A DNA stretch of 64,000 nucleotides from Algisphaera sp039180025 (lineage in GTDB: Bacteria > Planctomycetota > Phycisphaerae > Phycisphaerales > Phycisphaeraceae), in contig JBCDDZ010000009.1 of the NCBI GenBank assembly GCA_039180025.1, positions 1-64,000 of the forward strand. Reading direction: 5' to 3'. This document shows, one piece after another, positions 17,956 through 26,637 of the stretch (the first letter of the stretch is position 1; every line of letters begins with the position of its first letter). The position numbers and the translations under genes were made by a program. The notes beneath the pieces were generated by a model. The model ran no database searches. It was not told the origin of the DNA and saw nothing but the letters and a program-made list of their open reading frames with translations.

Positions 17956-18984
17956 ATGTTGCCCAATCCCGCCCGACGGCTGCGCGACGCGGTTCCGCTG
18001 CTGGGTAAGACCCGGCGTGGGGTGGTGCTGTCGGGGGTCAGCGGGGCGTGGCTGATGACATATCTGGCGTTCGAGATCGAGGCGGAAGACACGCGCAACG
18101 CGGTGCTGGATCGGCTGGGCTTGGGATGGTCGTTGGTGCTCGCGGCGGGGGCGACCGCGGGATTGGGGGTGTGTGCGGTCGCGCTCAATGACGTACTGGA
18201 TCGCCGTCAGGACCGGGTGATGGGGCGGGCCGGCGGCGGGCACGCGACGGCCGTGGCCTCGGGCCGGGTATCGGTGCGAACGGCGGTGGCGGTGGCGATG
18301 GGCGCGTTGCTGTTGGCCCTGTTTTCCGCGGGGGGGCTGGGGCCGACGAGTTTACAACTGGCGGTGCTGCTGGGGGCGGGGCTACTTTTCTACAACCTGC
18401 TGGGGCGGTTTTTGACGGCGGTGAGGGTGGTGACGCTGGGGGTGCTGCACGGCCTGGCCCTCGCGCTGCCCAACCCCTCGGCGGTGTTTGTTTGGCCGGT
18501 GCTGCTGACGATGACGCATGTCATGGCGTGCGAGCTGCTGCGGCACGGGATATGGGGGAAGCGGCCGAGGCTCCGGGGGCGGGACGTGGCGGGGGTGCTG
18601 GTGGGCTGGGCGTTCTGGTCGCTGTTGGTGTTGGTGCTGATGGGGGCACGGCGTGAAACGATGGGCGTGGCGAGCGGAGGGGCGATAGGGCGGTGGGTGT
18701 GGGTGGGGCCGACGCTAGGCGTGGTGGCGTTCGGGGCGGTGATGGGTGTGATCTGGAGAAACCGGGCGAGGCGGTTTTTAAATCAAACACACGGGCCGGC
18801 GGCGGGGGGGGAGCGGTTTTATCATTTAACTATTTCATGGTTAATGATTTACGATATCGGATGGCTTTGGTCGCTGGGGTTGTGGTGGCAGGGCGGATCG
18901 GTCATGGGGCTGCTGGCTTTGGCGTGGCTGCCGGTGGGAGTTCAGCGACAGCCTCCGGAGGTGGGGCCCGGTATTTATCGTTGA
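17956..18984 (+). CDS. UbiA-like polytopic membrane protein
   Basis: 342 residues, about eight membrane segments. The segment ALNDVLDRRQD (Asn78, Asp79, Asp82, Asp86) matches the first Asp-rich NDxxDxxxD motif of UbiA prenyltransferases, which bind prenyl diphosphate through Mg2+. It is followed by GHATAVASGRVS, also typical. The second Asp-rich motif is not clearly present: the C-terminal YDIGWLW segment keeps one Asp only. It could be a divergent prenyltransferase for a quinone, heme or lipid, or a non-catalytic relative. It is divergent from the HEAT lipoprotein gene, and the pst operon follows. Confidence 0.6.
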   Translation: MLPNPARRLRDAVPLLGKTRRGVVLSGVSGAWLMTYLAFEIEAEDTRNAVLDRLGLGWSLVLAAGATAGLGVCAVALNDVLDRRQDRVMGRAGGGHATAVASGRVSVRTAVAVAMGALLLALFSAGGLGPTSLQLAVLLGAGLLFYNLLGRFLTAVRVVTLGVLHGLALALPNPSAVFVWPVLLTMTHVMACELLRHGIWGKRPRLRGRDVAGVLVGWAFWSLLVLVLMGARRETMGVASGGAIGRWVWVGPTLGVVAFGAVMGVIWRNRARRFLNQTHGPAAGGERFYHLTISWLMIYDIGWLWSLGLWWQGGSVMGLLALAWLPVGVQRQPPEVGPGIYR

Positions 18985-19101
18985 ACTTTCACATCTTGCT
19001 TGCATAACGCTAACAAAGCGGGCTTAACTTCATGCTCGATTAGTGGCGAAGCCACTGAAACCCACTCCCCGCTCCCCGCTAACTTCTTGGAGAGAATCGT
19101 A

Positions 19102-20091
19102 ATGATCGCTACCCGTACCCTGACCGCTTTGGCCGCGTCGGCCTGTTTTGTTTCGCCGGCGATGGCGGAGTTGCAAGGCTCGATCGAGATCGACGGCTCG
19201 TCGACCGTGTTTCCCATCGCCGAGGCCGTTGCCGAGGAGTTCGGCGCTGAGCATCCCGAAGTGCGCATCGAGCTGGGTAAGTCCGGCACGGGCGGCGGCT
19301 TCAAGCGTTTTACCAACGAAAACCCCGCCGAACGTACCGATATCTCCAACGGCTCGCGCCCGATCAAGGCCAAGGAAGCCAAAGCCGCCAAAGAACGTGG
19401 CATCGAGTTCATCGAAGTCCCGGTGGCCTACGACGGCCTGACCATCGTGGTGAACAAGGCCAACGACTGGGCCAAGGAAATGACCGTCGATGACCTCAAG
19501 AAGATTTTCCTTTCGGACCAGGCGGTCACGAACTGGAATCAGGTCGACCCCAGCTACCCCGACACCCCGATCAAGATTTTTGCTCCGGGCACCGACTCGG
19601 GCACCTTCGACTACTTCAAAGAAGTCGTCGCCGGTAAGAAAGGCGAGATCCGCAGCGACATGTCGGTGTCCGAAGAAGACAACGTCCTGGTCAACGGCGT
19701 GATCGGCGACAAGGGCGCGATCGGCTTCTTCGGCTGTGCCTACTACTTCGAGAACCAAGACAAGCTCAACGCCGTGGCGATCGTCAACGGCGACGGCAAG
19801 CCCGTGCTCCCCTCGCCCACCGCGATCGAAGACGGCAGCTACAACCCGTTCAGCCGCCCGCTGTTCATGTACGTGAAGAAGGAAAGCCTCAGCAAGCCGC
19901 AGGTCGCCGCGTACGTCGATTTCTTCCTCGAATCCGGCCCCGAGTTGGCCGAAGAAGTTGGCTACGTCCGCCTCCCCGGCTCGGTTTACGCCGCGGCGAA
20001 GAAGAACGTCGCCACCGGCCGAACCGGCACGCAGTACCTCGACGAAAACGGTGAAAAGGTCCACGGCCCGATCACCCAGGTCTACAAGTAA
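19102..20091 (+). CDS. pstS: Phosphate ABC transporter substrate-binding protein PstS
   Basis: Periplasmic phosphate-binding protein of the high-affinity Pst system. 329 residues. The start is ATG 19102 with Shine-Dalgarno GGAGAG about 7 bases before; upstream in-frame ATG codons lack one. The signal peptide ends at AMA. Binding-site motifs: DGSSTVFPI, GKSGTGGGFKRF, ISNGSRPIK, and the SGTFDYF segment. The codon choice is visibly more C-ending than in flanking genes, as expected for a highly expressed gene. pstC, pstA and pstB follow in order. No clear Pho box was recognised by eye in the 117 bases upstream. Confidence 0.95.
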   Translation: MIATRTLTALAASACFVSPAMAELQGSIEIDGSSTVFPIAEAVAEEFGAEHPEVRIELGKSGTGGGFKRFTNENPAERTDISNGSRPIKAKEAKAAKERGIEFIEVPVAYDGLTIVVNKANDWAKEMTVDDLKKIFLSDQAVTNWNQVDPSYPDTPIKIFAPGTDSGTFDYFKEVVAGKKGEIRSDMSVSEEDNVLVNGVIGDKGAIGFFGCAYYFENQDKLNAVAIVNGDGKPVLPSPTAIEDGSYNPFSRPLFMYVKKESLSKPQVAAYVDFFLESGPELAEEVGYVRLPGSVYAAAKKNVATGRTGTQYLDENGEKVHGPITQVYK

Positions 20092-20155
20092 AACCGGAAA
20101 TCCCGCCGCTCCCGCCGCCCTCACGGCGAGCCCCGCGGCTGGACCCCGACACAAC

Positions 20156-20192
20156 AACGGCACGCGGCCTGACAGCGGCGTGTCGTTTTCTT
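20156..20192 (+). terminator. Stem-loop with T-run between pstS and pstC
   Basis: AACGGCACGCGGC pairs with GCGGCGTGTCGTT (13 bp with one G-T and one mismatch) around a CTGACA loop, followed by TTCTT. It looks like an intrinsic terminator or attenuator inside the operon. It could make more pstS transcript than pstCAB transcript. Confidence 0.65.
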
Positions 20193-20243
20193 AACCCGAT
20201 CGTTTATCATCCGCTCCACCCCGCTTCGTGGAACCACCGTACG

Positions 20244-21323
20244 ATGACCACCCTGCCCGCTTCGATCATCAATGCCACCCCTGCGGGCCGTCCACGATCG
20301 ATTGCCGCACGCAATTTCAAAGAGCGGATCATCCTGGGTCTGCTGATTTTCTGCGGCCTGTTCACCGTCGTAACCACGATCTCGATCATCGGGATCCTGG
20401 CGATGGAAAGCTACAAGTTTTTCACGGAAGTCAGCGTTACCGCACAGGGTGACGAGGTCACGGTGACGTTCTGGGAATTCATCACCGGGTTGGAATGGAA
20501 TCCGCTTCTGGGGGCGGAGAAGCATTTCGGGATCTGGCCGCTCATTGCCGGGACGATGATGGTTTCGGTCATCGCCATGGCCTTTGCGCTCCCGCTGGGC
20601 CTGATCACCGCGATCTGGCTCAGCGAATTCGCGCCGACGCGGGCGCGCAACGTGATTAAGCCCGTGCTCGAAATCCTGGCGGGGATCCCCACGGTGGTGT
20701 TTGGGTTTTTCGCGTTGACCTTTATTACGCCGCTGCTCCGGTTTGAATGGTGGCAGCGGCCGGCGCTCGGCGAGGACGGGCTCCCGATCCTGGACAGCGC
20801 GGGTAACGTGGTCACGGTCGCGGCCAACCCGCTGAACTTCGGCAGCTACAACGCGATGGCGGCGGGCTTGGCGGTGGGCATCATGTGCCTGCCGATCGTG
20901 ACCTCGCTATCGGAGGACGCGCTGCGGGCGGTGCCGCGGTCGCTGAAAGAGGGCGCTTACGGTCTGGGTTGTTCCCGCTTCGAAGCGTCGATCAAGGTGG
21001 TGGTGCCCTCGGCGTTGTCGGGGATTATCGCGGCCTTTCTGTTGGCCATCGCACGGGCGGTGGGTGAGACGATGATCGTCGCGCTGGCGGCCGGTGCGGC
21101 GCCGCTGCCCCTTCACAGCGACCCGACCGCGGTGCTGGACCCTCGGAATCAGATCCAGCCGATGACCGGCTACATGGTCCAGATCTTTCTCGGCGACGTC
21201 GAGCACGGCGGGGTCGAATACCTGTCTTGCTACACCGTCGCGGCAACGCTGTTTGTCATCACCCTCGGGCTCACCATTCTGGGGGGGATTATCCGTAAAC
21301 GCTTCCGGCAGGCGTACGAGTAA
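20244..21323 (+). CDS. pstC: Phosphate ABC transporter permease PstC
   Basis: One of two membrane permeases of the Pst importer. 359 residues with six membrane segments and the cytoplasmic EAA-type loop SEDALRAVPRSLKEGAYGLGCSR typical of PstC, which contacts the PstB ATPase. Compared with E. coli PstC (319) there is a short extra segment after the third membrane span (about residues 170-195, WWQRPALGEDGLPILDSAGN). The C-terminal half has AIARAVGETMIVALAAG. It follows pstS after a terminator-like stem-loop and precedes pstA by 95 bases. Confidence 0.95.
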   Translation: MTTLPASIINATPAGRPRSIAARNFKERIILGLLIFCGLFTVVTTISIIGILAMESYKFFTEVSVTAQGDEVTVTFWEFITGLEWNPLLGAEKHFGIWPLIAGTMMVSVIAMAFALPLGLITAIWLSEFAPTRARNVIKPVLEILAGIPTVVFGFFALTFITPLLRFEWWQRPALGEDGLPILDSAGNVVTVAANPLNFGSYNAMAAGLAVGIMCLPIVTSLSEDALRAVPRSLKEGAYGLGCSRFEASIKVVVPSALSGIIAAFLLAIARAVGETMIVALAAGAAPLPLHSDPTAVLDPRNQIQPMTGYMVQIFLGDVEHGGVEYLSCYTVAATLFVITLGLTILGGIIRKRFRQAYE

Positions 21324-21340
21324 CGCCTGAATTTTCCCAC

Positions 21341-21362
21341 CCCGCCGTTACCGAGCGGCGGG
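21341..21362 (+). repeat. Small inverted repeat between pstC and pstA
   Basis: CCCGCCG pairs with CGGCGGG around an 8-base loop. There is no T-run, so it may be a processing or stability hairpin within the operon rather than a terminator. Confidence 0.35.
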
Positions 21363-21418
21363 ATCATGCCCGCCCCCGGAACCTGCCGCCATCCCCGGAA
21401 CGCCACGAAAATTTCATC

Positions 21419-22891
21419 ATGCCCGCTGATTCCAACCCCCAGTACGAAACCAGCTCCGTCAAAGCACGGATGGCGAAAAACCGGATGTTCCTGACCCTCT
21501 GTCTGGTGGCGGCGTCGGCGGCGATCCTGATTTTGATCATCCTGCTCTGGACAATCTTCAGCCAGGGGCTGGGCCGATTGAGTCTAGATTTCCTGTCTTC
21601 TCTCGGTTCTAAGGACGCCGAGAAAGCCGGTCTGTTGCCGCCGCTGGTCGGGTCGATTTTTCTTCTGATGATCTGCGGACTCACCGCGATCCCGCTCGGG
21701 GTCGGGACGGCGATCCTGCTCGAGGAATTCCGGCCCAAACAAAAGGCTCTCGCCACACTCCACGGCTTTGTACAGACCAATATCACCAACCTCGCCGGCG
21801 TCCCGTCGATCGTTTACGGGATCCTGGGGTTGACGGCGTTCGCACAGTTTTTCGGGGTGTTCAACAATGAAGCGGGGCGGCCGTTCGCGATCGGGCAGAC
21901 GTGGTATCACCAGTACGTGGATCTGTCGCAGCAATCGTATTTTCTCCCGGTGGCGGGGCCGGACGCTACCCCCGAGCCCGCGGGCCCGGGTCTGACACTG
22001 TTTACCGTGCCCGGCGGTGAAACGGTGGCGGACATCGAGTATCGCCCGGCCAGCGACGCGCAGCTCCTCCAGGTCCGCACCGATATCGAGCTGGCGAACT
22101 TCGATCTGTTTCTCAAGATCGACGAGCTGCTTCGCGAAACCCGTACCACGCGACGCGGCCCGGTCAACGTGGACCAAGCCAAGGCCGAGGAGATCGCGGC
22201 GACGAGTCTGGCGTTCGGCGACCTTAAGTCGGATCCCGAAGTGGCCCAAGAGGTCTTGGTCAGCGGGCTGCTTGCGCTCGACGGCCTCCGCGGCCGAGAA
22301 TATCGCAACGCAAAGTCACAGATCACCAGCGATCTGGCGGACCTCGAGATCGCGTACGCGGGCCTGGACGGGGTGATGCTGGTCGGGACCGAGCCTTTGG
22401 TCGTGGCTCACAATGCCTGGTACCACATCTCGCTGCCATTCGGACGGGGGCTGATGGCGGGGGGGTTGACGCTGATGCTGGTGATCTTGCCGATCATTAT
22501 CATCGCATCGCAAGAGGCGTTGCGGGCGGTGCCGCAAACGATGCGTCAGGGGTGCCTGGCACTGGGGGGAACGAAATGGCAAGCGGTGCAGCAGGTCGCA
22601 CTACCCGCAGCGATCCCGGGGATTTGCACCGGGGCGATCCTGGCGATGAGCCGTGCGATCGGCGAGGCGGCCCCGATCCTGCTCATCGGGGCGGTGTTTA
22701 TTTCGTTCCTGCCCTCGAACCTGATGGACGGCTTTAGCGCGATGCCGCTACAGATATTTAACTGGTCCAGCCGGCCCCAGGCCGAGTTTAAGGAAACCGC
22801 GGCGGCGGGCATCATCGTGCTGTTGGCGGTGCTGCTGACTTTTAACGGGATCGCGGTCTGGATCCGCCATAAATCGCAGAAAAATTATTAG
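21419..22891 (+). CDS. pstA: Phosphate ABC transporter permease PstA with large insertion
   Basis: Second Pst permease. At 490 residues it is much longer than usual (about 280-300). The core is normal: SIFLLMICGLTAIPLGVGTAILLEEF, NLAGVPSIVYGILGL, then GLTLMLVILPIIIIASQEALRAVPQTMRQGCLALGGTKWQ (the EAA loop contacting PstB) and AMSRAIGEAAPILLIG. Between the VYGILGL span and the EAA half, residues ~145-335 form an added hydrophilic domain with helical, charged segments. By membrane topology it should lie on the periplasmic side. Its function is unknown. ATG 21419 is used. pstB follows after 91 bases. Confidence 0.93.
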   Translation: MPADSNPQYETSSVKARMAKNRMFLTLCLVAASAAILILIILLWTIFSQGLGRLSLDFLSSLGSKDAEKAGLLPPLVGSIFLLMICGLTAIPLGVGTAILLEEFRPKQKALATLHGFVQTNITNLAGVPSIVYGILGLTAFAQFFGVFNNEAGRPFAIGQTWYHQYVDLSQQSYFLPVAGPDATPEPAGPGLTLFTVPGGETVADIEYRPASDAQLLQVRTDIELANFDLFLKIDELLRETRTTRRGPVNVDQAKAEEIAATSLAFGDLKSDPEVAQEVLVSGLLALDGLRGREYRNAKSQITSDLADLEIAYAGLDGVMLVGTEPLVVAHNAWYHISLPFGRGLMAGGLTLMLVILPIIIIASQEALRAVPQTMRQGCLALGGTKWQAVQQVALPAAIPGICTGAILAMSRAIGEAAPILLIGAVFISFLPSNLMDGFSAMPLQIFNWSSRPQAEFKETAAAGIIVLLAVLLTFNGIAVWIRHKSQKNY

Positions 22892-22982
22892 TTCGTCGCC
22901 TATTGGATGGGCCTGGGACCGGTCGTAGACGCCACGTAAGAAACTCGTTCAGCCCCGCCGATGAGGCTTCGGGGAGACTAAG

Positions 22983-23852
22983 ATGACACGTATGACTGAC
23001 GTAAACCCTTCCGCCACCGATACCCCCGACTACGCCGCCCCGCCACCCCCGACCGCGGCGTTATCGAACGAAGGGGTCAACGCAGAATCGGTGCCGGCCG
23101 AAACGCTCCTCAGGGTACGCGATTTCAACTGTTGGTACGGGGATTTCAAGGCGGTCCACGACATTAATCTGGATATCGTGGCGAACCGGGTCACGGCGTT
23201 CATCGGGCCATCGGGTTGCGGCAAATCGACTTTCTTGCGGTGGATCAATCGGATGAACGACCTCGTGCCTTCGGCCCGAGCGGAAGGACAGATCGATCTG
23301 CACGGCAACAATCTGCTGAGTAAAGAGACGGACGTCGTATCGTTGCGCAGGAAGATCGGGATGGTTTTCCAGAAGCCTAACCCGTTTCCCAAGTCAATCT
23401 ATGACAACATCGCGTTTGGGCCGCGGCTGCACCTGAAACTGAGCCGCTCGGAGACCGACGATTTGGTCGAATCGTCTCTCCGGGGGGCGTCGCTCTGGAA
23501 CGAAGTCAAAGACCGTCTCAAGCAGTCGGCCCTGGGACTCTCGGGCGGTCAGCAGCAGCGGCTCTGCATCGCCCGGGCGATCGCGGCCCAGCCAGAAATC
23601 CTCCTGATGGATGAGCCCTGCTCCGCGCTCGATCCTAAATCCACCGTGGCGATCGAAGACCTGATGGACGAACTCAAGAAGCGTTACACGATCGCGATCG
23701 TCACCCACAATATGCAGCAGGCCGCACGGGCCAGCGATTTCACGGCGTTCCTGTTTGAAGGCGACCTCGTCGAGTTTGGCGACACCCGCAAGGTGTTCAC
23801 TAATCCGGAAAACGAGCGGACCGAAAACTACATCACCGGACGCTTCGGCTGA
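22983..23852 (+). CDS. pstB: Phosphate ABC transporter ATPase PstB
   Basis: ATP-hydrolysing subunit of the Pst importer. 289 residues; the first ~40 are an extension rich in Pro/Ala/Thr relative to E. coli PstB (257). Walker A GPSGCGKS (75-82), Q-loop VFQKPNPFPKS typical of PstB, signature LSGGQQQR, Walker B LLMDEPCSALD, and switch His in THNMQQA are all present. A GGGGAGA Shine-Dalgarno precedes ATG 22983. No phoU follows, unlike in many Pst operons. Confidence 0.96.
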   Translation: MTRMTDVNPSATDTPDYAAPPPPTAALSNEGVNAESVPAETLLRVRDFNCWYGDFKAVHDINLDIVANRVTAFIGPSGCGKSTFLRWINRMNDLVPSARAEGQIDLHGNNLLSKETDVVSLRRKIGMVFQKPNPFPKSIYDNIAFGPRLHLKLSRSETDDLVESSLRGASLWNEVKDRLKQSALGLSGGQQQRLCIARAIAAQPEILLMDEPCSALDPKSTVAIEDLMDELKKRYTIAIVTHNMQQAARASDFTAFLFEGDLVEFGDTRKVFTNPENERTENYITGRFG

Positions 23853-23857
23853 TCGAG

Positions 23858-23901
23858 ATAGGCTCGGCTGCCTCGCATAGCCTTTTCCGCTATGAGCCTA
23901 T
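23858..23901 (+). repeat. Overlapping inverted repeats after pstB
   Basis: ATAGGCTC/GAGCCTAT (outer) and CATAGC/GCTATG (inner) lie a few bases after the pstB stop codon. They form alternative hairpins without a T-run. They may end the operon transcript; this is inference. Confidence 0.4.
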
Positions 23902-24060
23902 GGGTTCTGCTGAGGAATTGAGCGGCCGGGAGATAGACAAACCAAAGCCTTCCGGATGACGCGGTGGATCTAGAGCTGCGCGCTCAACGATCGATCGCAA
24001 TTCAGATTCAAAGGAATCGCGATGGATAGAGGTCCGACCCCGGGCGGCGGCGTGCTGACG

Positions 24061-24312
24061 CTAAACCATTTCGCGGTTGGGTCGCGGGCTGAGGCGGGTC
24101 GGGACTTCGACGCGGCCGCTGAGGCGTTCGGCGGTTTGGTAGAGCAGATGGCGGCCGATGACGAGATCAGGGATATCCTGGAGGGTCCGTCCAGGGAAAG
24201 TCTGATTCAGGTGGGAAGCGATATCGGCGGCCTCGCATGTCCAGGTTAAATCGTCTTGCAGGGTCGCGGTGTGACGCTGGGTGTCTTGCCAGAAGATGAG
24301 TTGACCGATCAT
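24061..24312 (-). CDS. Small hypothetical protein
   Basis: 83 residues from ATG 24312; in-frame ATGs at 24342, 24363 and 24390 are possible, and none has a strong Shine-Dalgarno. It starts MIGQLIFWQDTQRH and contains LTWTCEAADIASHL and QDIPDLVIGRHLLYQTAERL. Codon third positions are strongly G/C on this strand, whereas the overlapping plus-strand frame reads as low-complexity, so the minus frame is the real one. No family recognised. It lies alone between pstB and tmk. Confidence 0.5.
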   Translation of the reverse strand: MIGQLIFWQDTQRHTATLQDDLTWTCEAADIASHLNQTFPGRTLQDIPDLVIGRHLLYQTAERLSGRVEVPTRLSPRPNREMV

Positions 24313-24571
24313 ATTCGTCTTTCTGAGGCTGGGGGTGCGCATGGGAGGTTTGTGACTTGGCATCAATAAACCCACGATTGGTTGCGACATCCTTGTCGTT
24401 GGTCCGGCCTACCGGTCCTTTATTCTGGTAGGGCGGGGGCCGCAGACACAGAAAATTCGGACGAGCATGGGGGTGGCGAGGATTCGACGGGCCGAATTCT
24501 CGTGGGGGCCGGAACCAACCCCTCAATTGTTCGAACGGTTTGATTGTATCGATTAGTCCAAATGAGCGTTG

Positions 24572-25270
24572 TTAATTCTGGGCGGCGGGGCCCGGCCCGG
24601 TAAAACGGTGTTTCAGGGCGGTGAGTAGCTGTTCGAACACGTCTTCGGGCGTGCCCGCGGCGTTCAAAACATGGTGGCGTCGCGGGTCGCGTTCGGCCTG
24701 GTCGAGGTAGCTCTGGCGGACACGCTGATGGAAAACCGCCGACTTGGATTCCATCCGGTCGCGGTCGGCGAGGAACTCGGGTTTGCGCAGCAAGGGGCTG
24801 AGACGCTGGGCGGCGGTCTGCGGGTCGACATCGAAGACCACGACCAGGTCGGGCCAGTGGTCGCCCAGCGCGACTCGGCCGACCCGCAGGATGTCGTCGT
24901 CGGCGAGCCCGCCGGCGGTGCCCTGATAAGCAAGGGTAGAGCTGATAAAGCGGTCGGCGAGGACCAGGTGGTTCTGAGCCAGCGCGGGGGCTATTTTTTG
25001 GGCGATCAACTGGGCCCGGCTGGCCATGAAGAGGAGCATCTCGCAGCGCAGGTCGATTTCTTCGTGGAGGTCGGGGTCCAGGAGCAGCCGGCGGATCTGC
25101 TCGCCGACATGCGTGCCGCCGGGCTCACGGACTTCGCACACGGTGAGGCCCTGCGCTTGAGCGAGGTCGGCGAGGCGGCGGAACTGGGTGGATTTCCCGC
25201 TGCCGTCGGGCCCGTCGAAAACGACGAATCGGCCGCGGAGGGCAGGAAGCCAGTCGGGGGTCGTCGCCAT
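24572..25270 (-). CDS. tmk: Thymidylate kinase
   Basis: Phosphorylates dTMP to dTDP for DNA synthesis. 232 residues. P-loop FDGPDGSGKSTQ near 18-29, the EPGGT motif (VREPGGTHVGEQIRRLLLD), the DRFISSTLAYQG segment with the DR(Y/F) motif, and the LID region (QRLSPLLRKPEF). It is divergent from a methyltransferase gene with only 23 bases between start codons. Confidence 0.94.
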   Translation of the reverse strand: MATTPDWLPALRGRFVVFDGPDGSGKSTQFRRLADLAQAQGLTVCEVREPGGTHVGEQIRRLLLDPDLHEEIDLRCEMLLFMASRAQLIAQKIAPALAQNHLVLADRFISSTLAYQGTAGGLADDDILRVGRVALGDHWPDLVVVFDVDPQTAAQRLSPLLRKPEFLADRDRMESKSAVFHQRVRQSYLDQAERDPRRHHVLNAAGTPEDVFEQLLTALKHRFTGPGPAAQN

Positions 25271-25293
25271 GCTCGAAAGGCTAACATGTCGCC

Positions 25294-25908
25294 GTGAGCG
25301 ATGCCTATCTACAACCGTACCGGGAGGCCCAAGCCGAGCATGGTGTGGGGTTCGATGTGACCCTGTGGGGCCGGCCCCAGACCCAGCGTCGTCGCTTCGA
25401 GGTTTTTGCCGAGATGCTTGATCTGGGCGGGAAGGCGGTGCTTGACGCGGGATGCAGCCGCGGGGATTTCGCGGCCTATCTGATCGAAAAAAACGTGGCG
25501 TACAAGGGTTATGTCGGCGTGGACGGGGTGGAGGAGGTGGTGGCGTTCGCGCGGGAACGGGGGCTGCCGCGGTCGCGCTTTGTGGTAGGGGATTTCGTGA
25601 AGGACCCGGGTTTGTTGAAGACGGGTAGCCCCGAGGTTGTTAGTATCTCCGGATCGCTGAACACCATGGATGACGCGACGGTGAACGTCGTGTTGGAGGG
25701 GGCCTGGGCCGGGTGTAGCGAGACCTTGGTGTTCAATTTTTTATCTGATCTGGCTACGCCAGCGGCGCCGGCTCAGCAATACCCCGCCCGCCGCCTGCCG
25801 ACGCTGAAGCTGCTGGCGTGGGCCGCCAAGAAGACCGGCGACGTGCAGATGCGTCAGGATTACCTTGGTGAGGGGCACGACGCGACGATCCTGATGCGGA
25901 AAGCGTAG
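25294..25908 (+). CDS. Class I SAM-dependent methyltransferase
   Basis: 204 residues from a GTG start. Motif I AVLDAGCSRGDFAAYL, motif II GYVGVDGVEEVV, then FVVGDFVK and a poorly conserved acceptor region ending GHDATILMRKA. The short length and the GCSRGDF form of motif I match small methyltransferases of unknown substrate. Divergent from tmk. A short gap separates it from the zinc-ribbon protein gene, so the two may be cotranscribed. Confidence 0.7.
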   Translation: MSDAYLQPYREAQAEHGVGFDVTLWGRPQTQRRRFEVFAEMLDLGGKAVLDAGCSRGDFAAYLIEKNVAYKGYVGVDGVEEVVAFARERGLPRSRFVVGDFVKDPGLLKTGSPEVVSISGSLNTMDDATVNVVLEGAWAGCSETLVFNFLSDLATPAAPAQQYPARRLPTLKLLAWAAKKTGDVQMRQDYLGEGHDATILMRKA

Positions 25909-25954
25909 TCAACAGCGTGTGATCCGTGGTTTGAAAGTGGATTGGGTTAATTCG

Positions 25955-26569
25955 ATGATGACGCAGAAATTGACGTATTGGGTGGTGGCCAGCGTGTTGG
26001 GGGCGGTGGTGATCGGCGGCTCGGTGATGTGGTGGCGGAGCTATAGCCACTCCGAACAGGCGGTTGTGCGGGCGTGGTTCAAGGGGGTCGCGGTGTTGAC
26101 CACGGACCGAGGGCGGCTGGCGATCTTGTCGCTGGGCGAGCAGCCGACGGCATCACGCTGGGTCTTACAGCTCCGGAGCAACGGGACACCGGCCCGCGAA
26201 GCGCCGCGGCTCGACGAGCTCTGCCGGGACCACGGGCTGGGTTTCGGAGTGGATCAGGCGGTCGCGATCGCGGGGGCGGAACAGCCGGCGGTCGCCGGGG
26301 TCAACGTCCTGGGGGGCGGGGTATCTTGGGGAGTCCGCCGGGTGGTGTTGCCGTTCTGGGCGGTGGTGGTCGGCGGGACGGGGCTGCTGCTGGTGTGGAC
26401 GCTGACCTACGGCGTCCGAGTGTTTCGTAGCGATAAGGGGTTGTGCGTGAAGTGCTCGTACGACATCTCGGGGGCATCGCACTTCTGCCCGAAATGCGGC
26501 AAGCCGATCGCGCGGCGGACGTGGAGCGGAGAAACACGTCCGCGGCGGCGGGTGGCGGCTACGCGCTGA
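25955..26569 (+). CDS. Membrane protein with C-terminal zinc ribbon
   Basis: About 204 residues from ATG 25955. Two membrane helices (TYWVVASVLGAVVIGGSVMWW and VVLPFWAVVVGGTGLLLVWTL) flank an extracytoplasmic region of about 110 residues. The C-terminus has a two-CxxC ribbon: CVKCSYDISG...CPKCG, followed by a basic tail. The phrase C-x-x-C-x-Y-D-[IL]-S/T-G...C-P-x-C-G is one I associate with many Phycisphaerae proteins of unknown role. The domain order suggests the ribbon is cytoplasmic. Function unknown. Confidence 0.6.
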   Translation: MMTQKLTYWVVASVLGAVVIGGSVMWWRSYSHSEQAVVRAWFKGVAVLTTDRGRLAILSLGEQPTASRWVLQLRSNGTPAREAPRLDELCRDHGLGFGVDQAVAIAGAEQPAVAGVNVLGGGVSWGVRRVVLPFWAVVVGGTGLLLVWTLTYGVRVFRSDKGLCVKCSYDISGASHFCPKCGKPIARRTWSGETRPRRRVAATR

Positions 26570-26637
26570 ATGGGTAGGCGTCATCAACATACGAAAACCC
26601 ACGTTGGCGGTGCGATGCGCCCCGGAGCTCGTAGATT

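Noticed and set aside
19030..20163. 377-codon minus-strand frame opposite pstS
   Set aside because: Shadow of pstS; no start signal or recognisable motif.
24022..24249. Plus-strand 75-codon frame after pstB, considered as a phoU remnant
   Set aside because: No PhoU similarity; the opposite strand has better codon bias and a more protein-like sequence.
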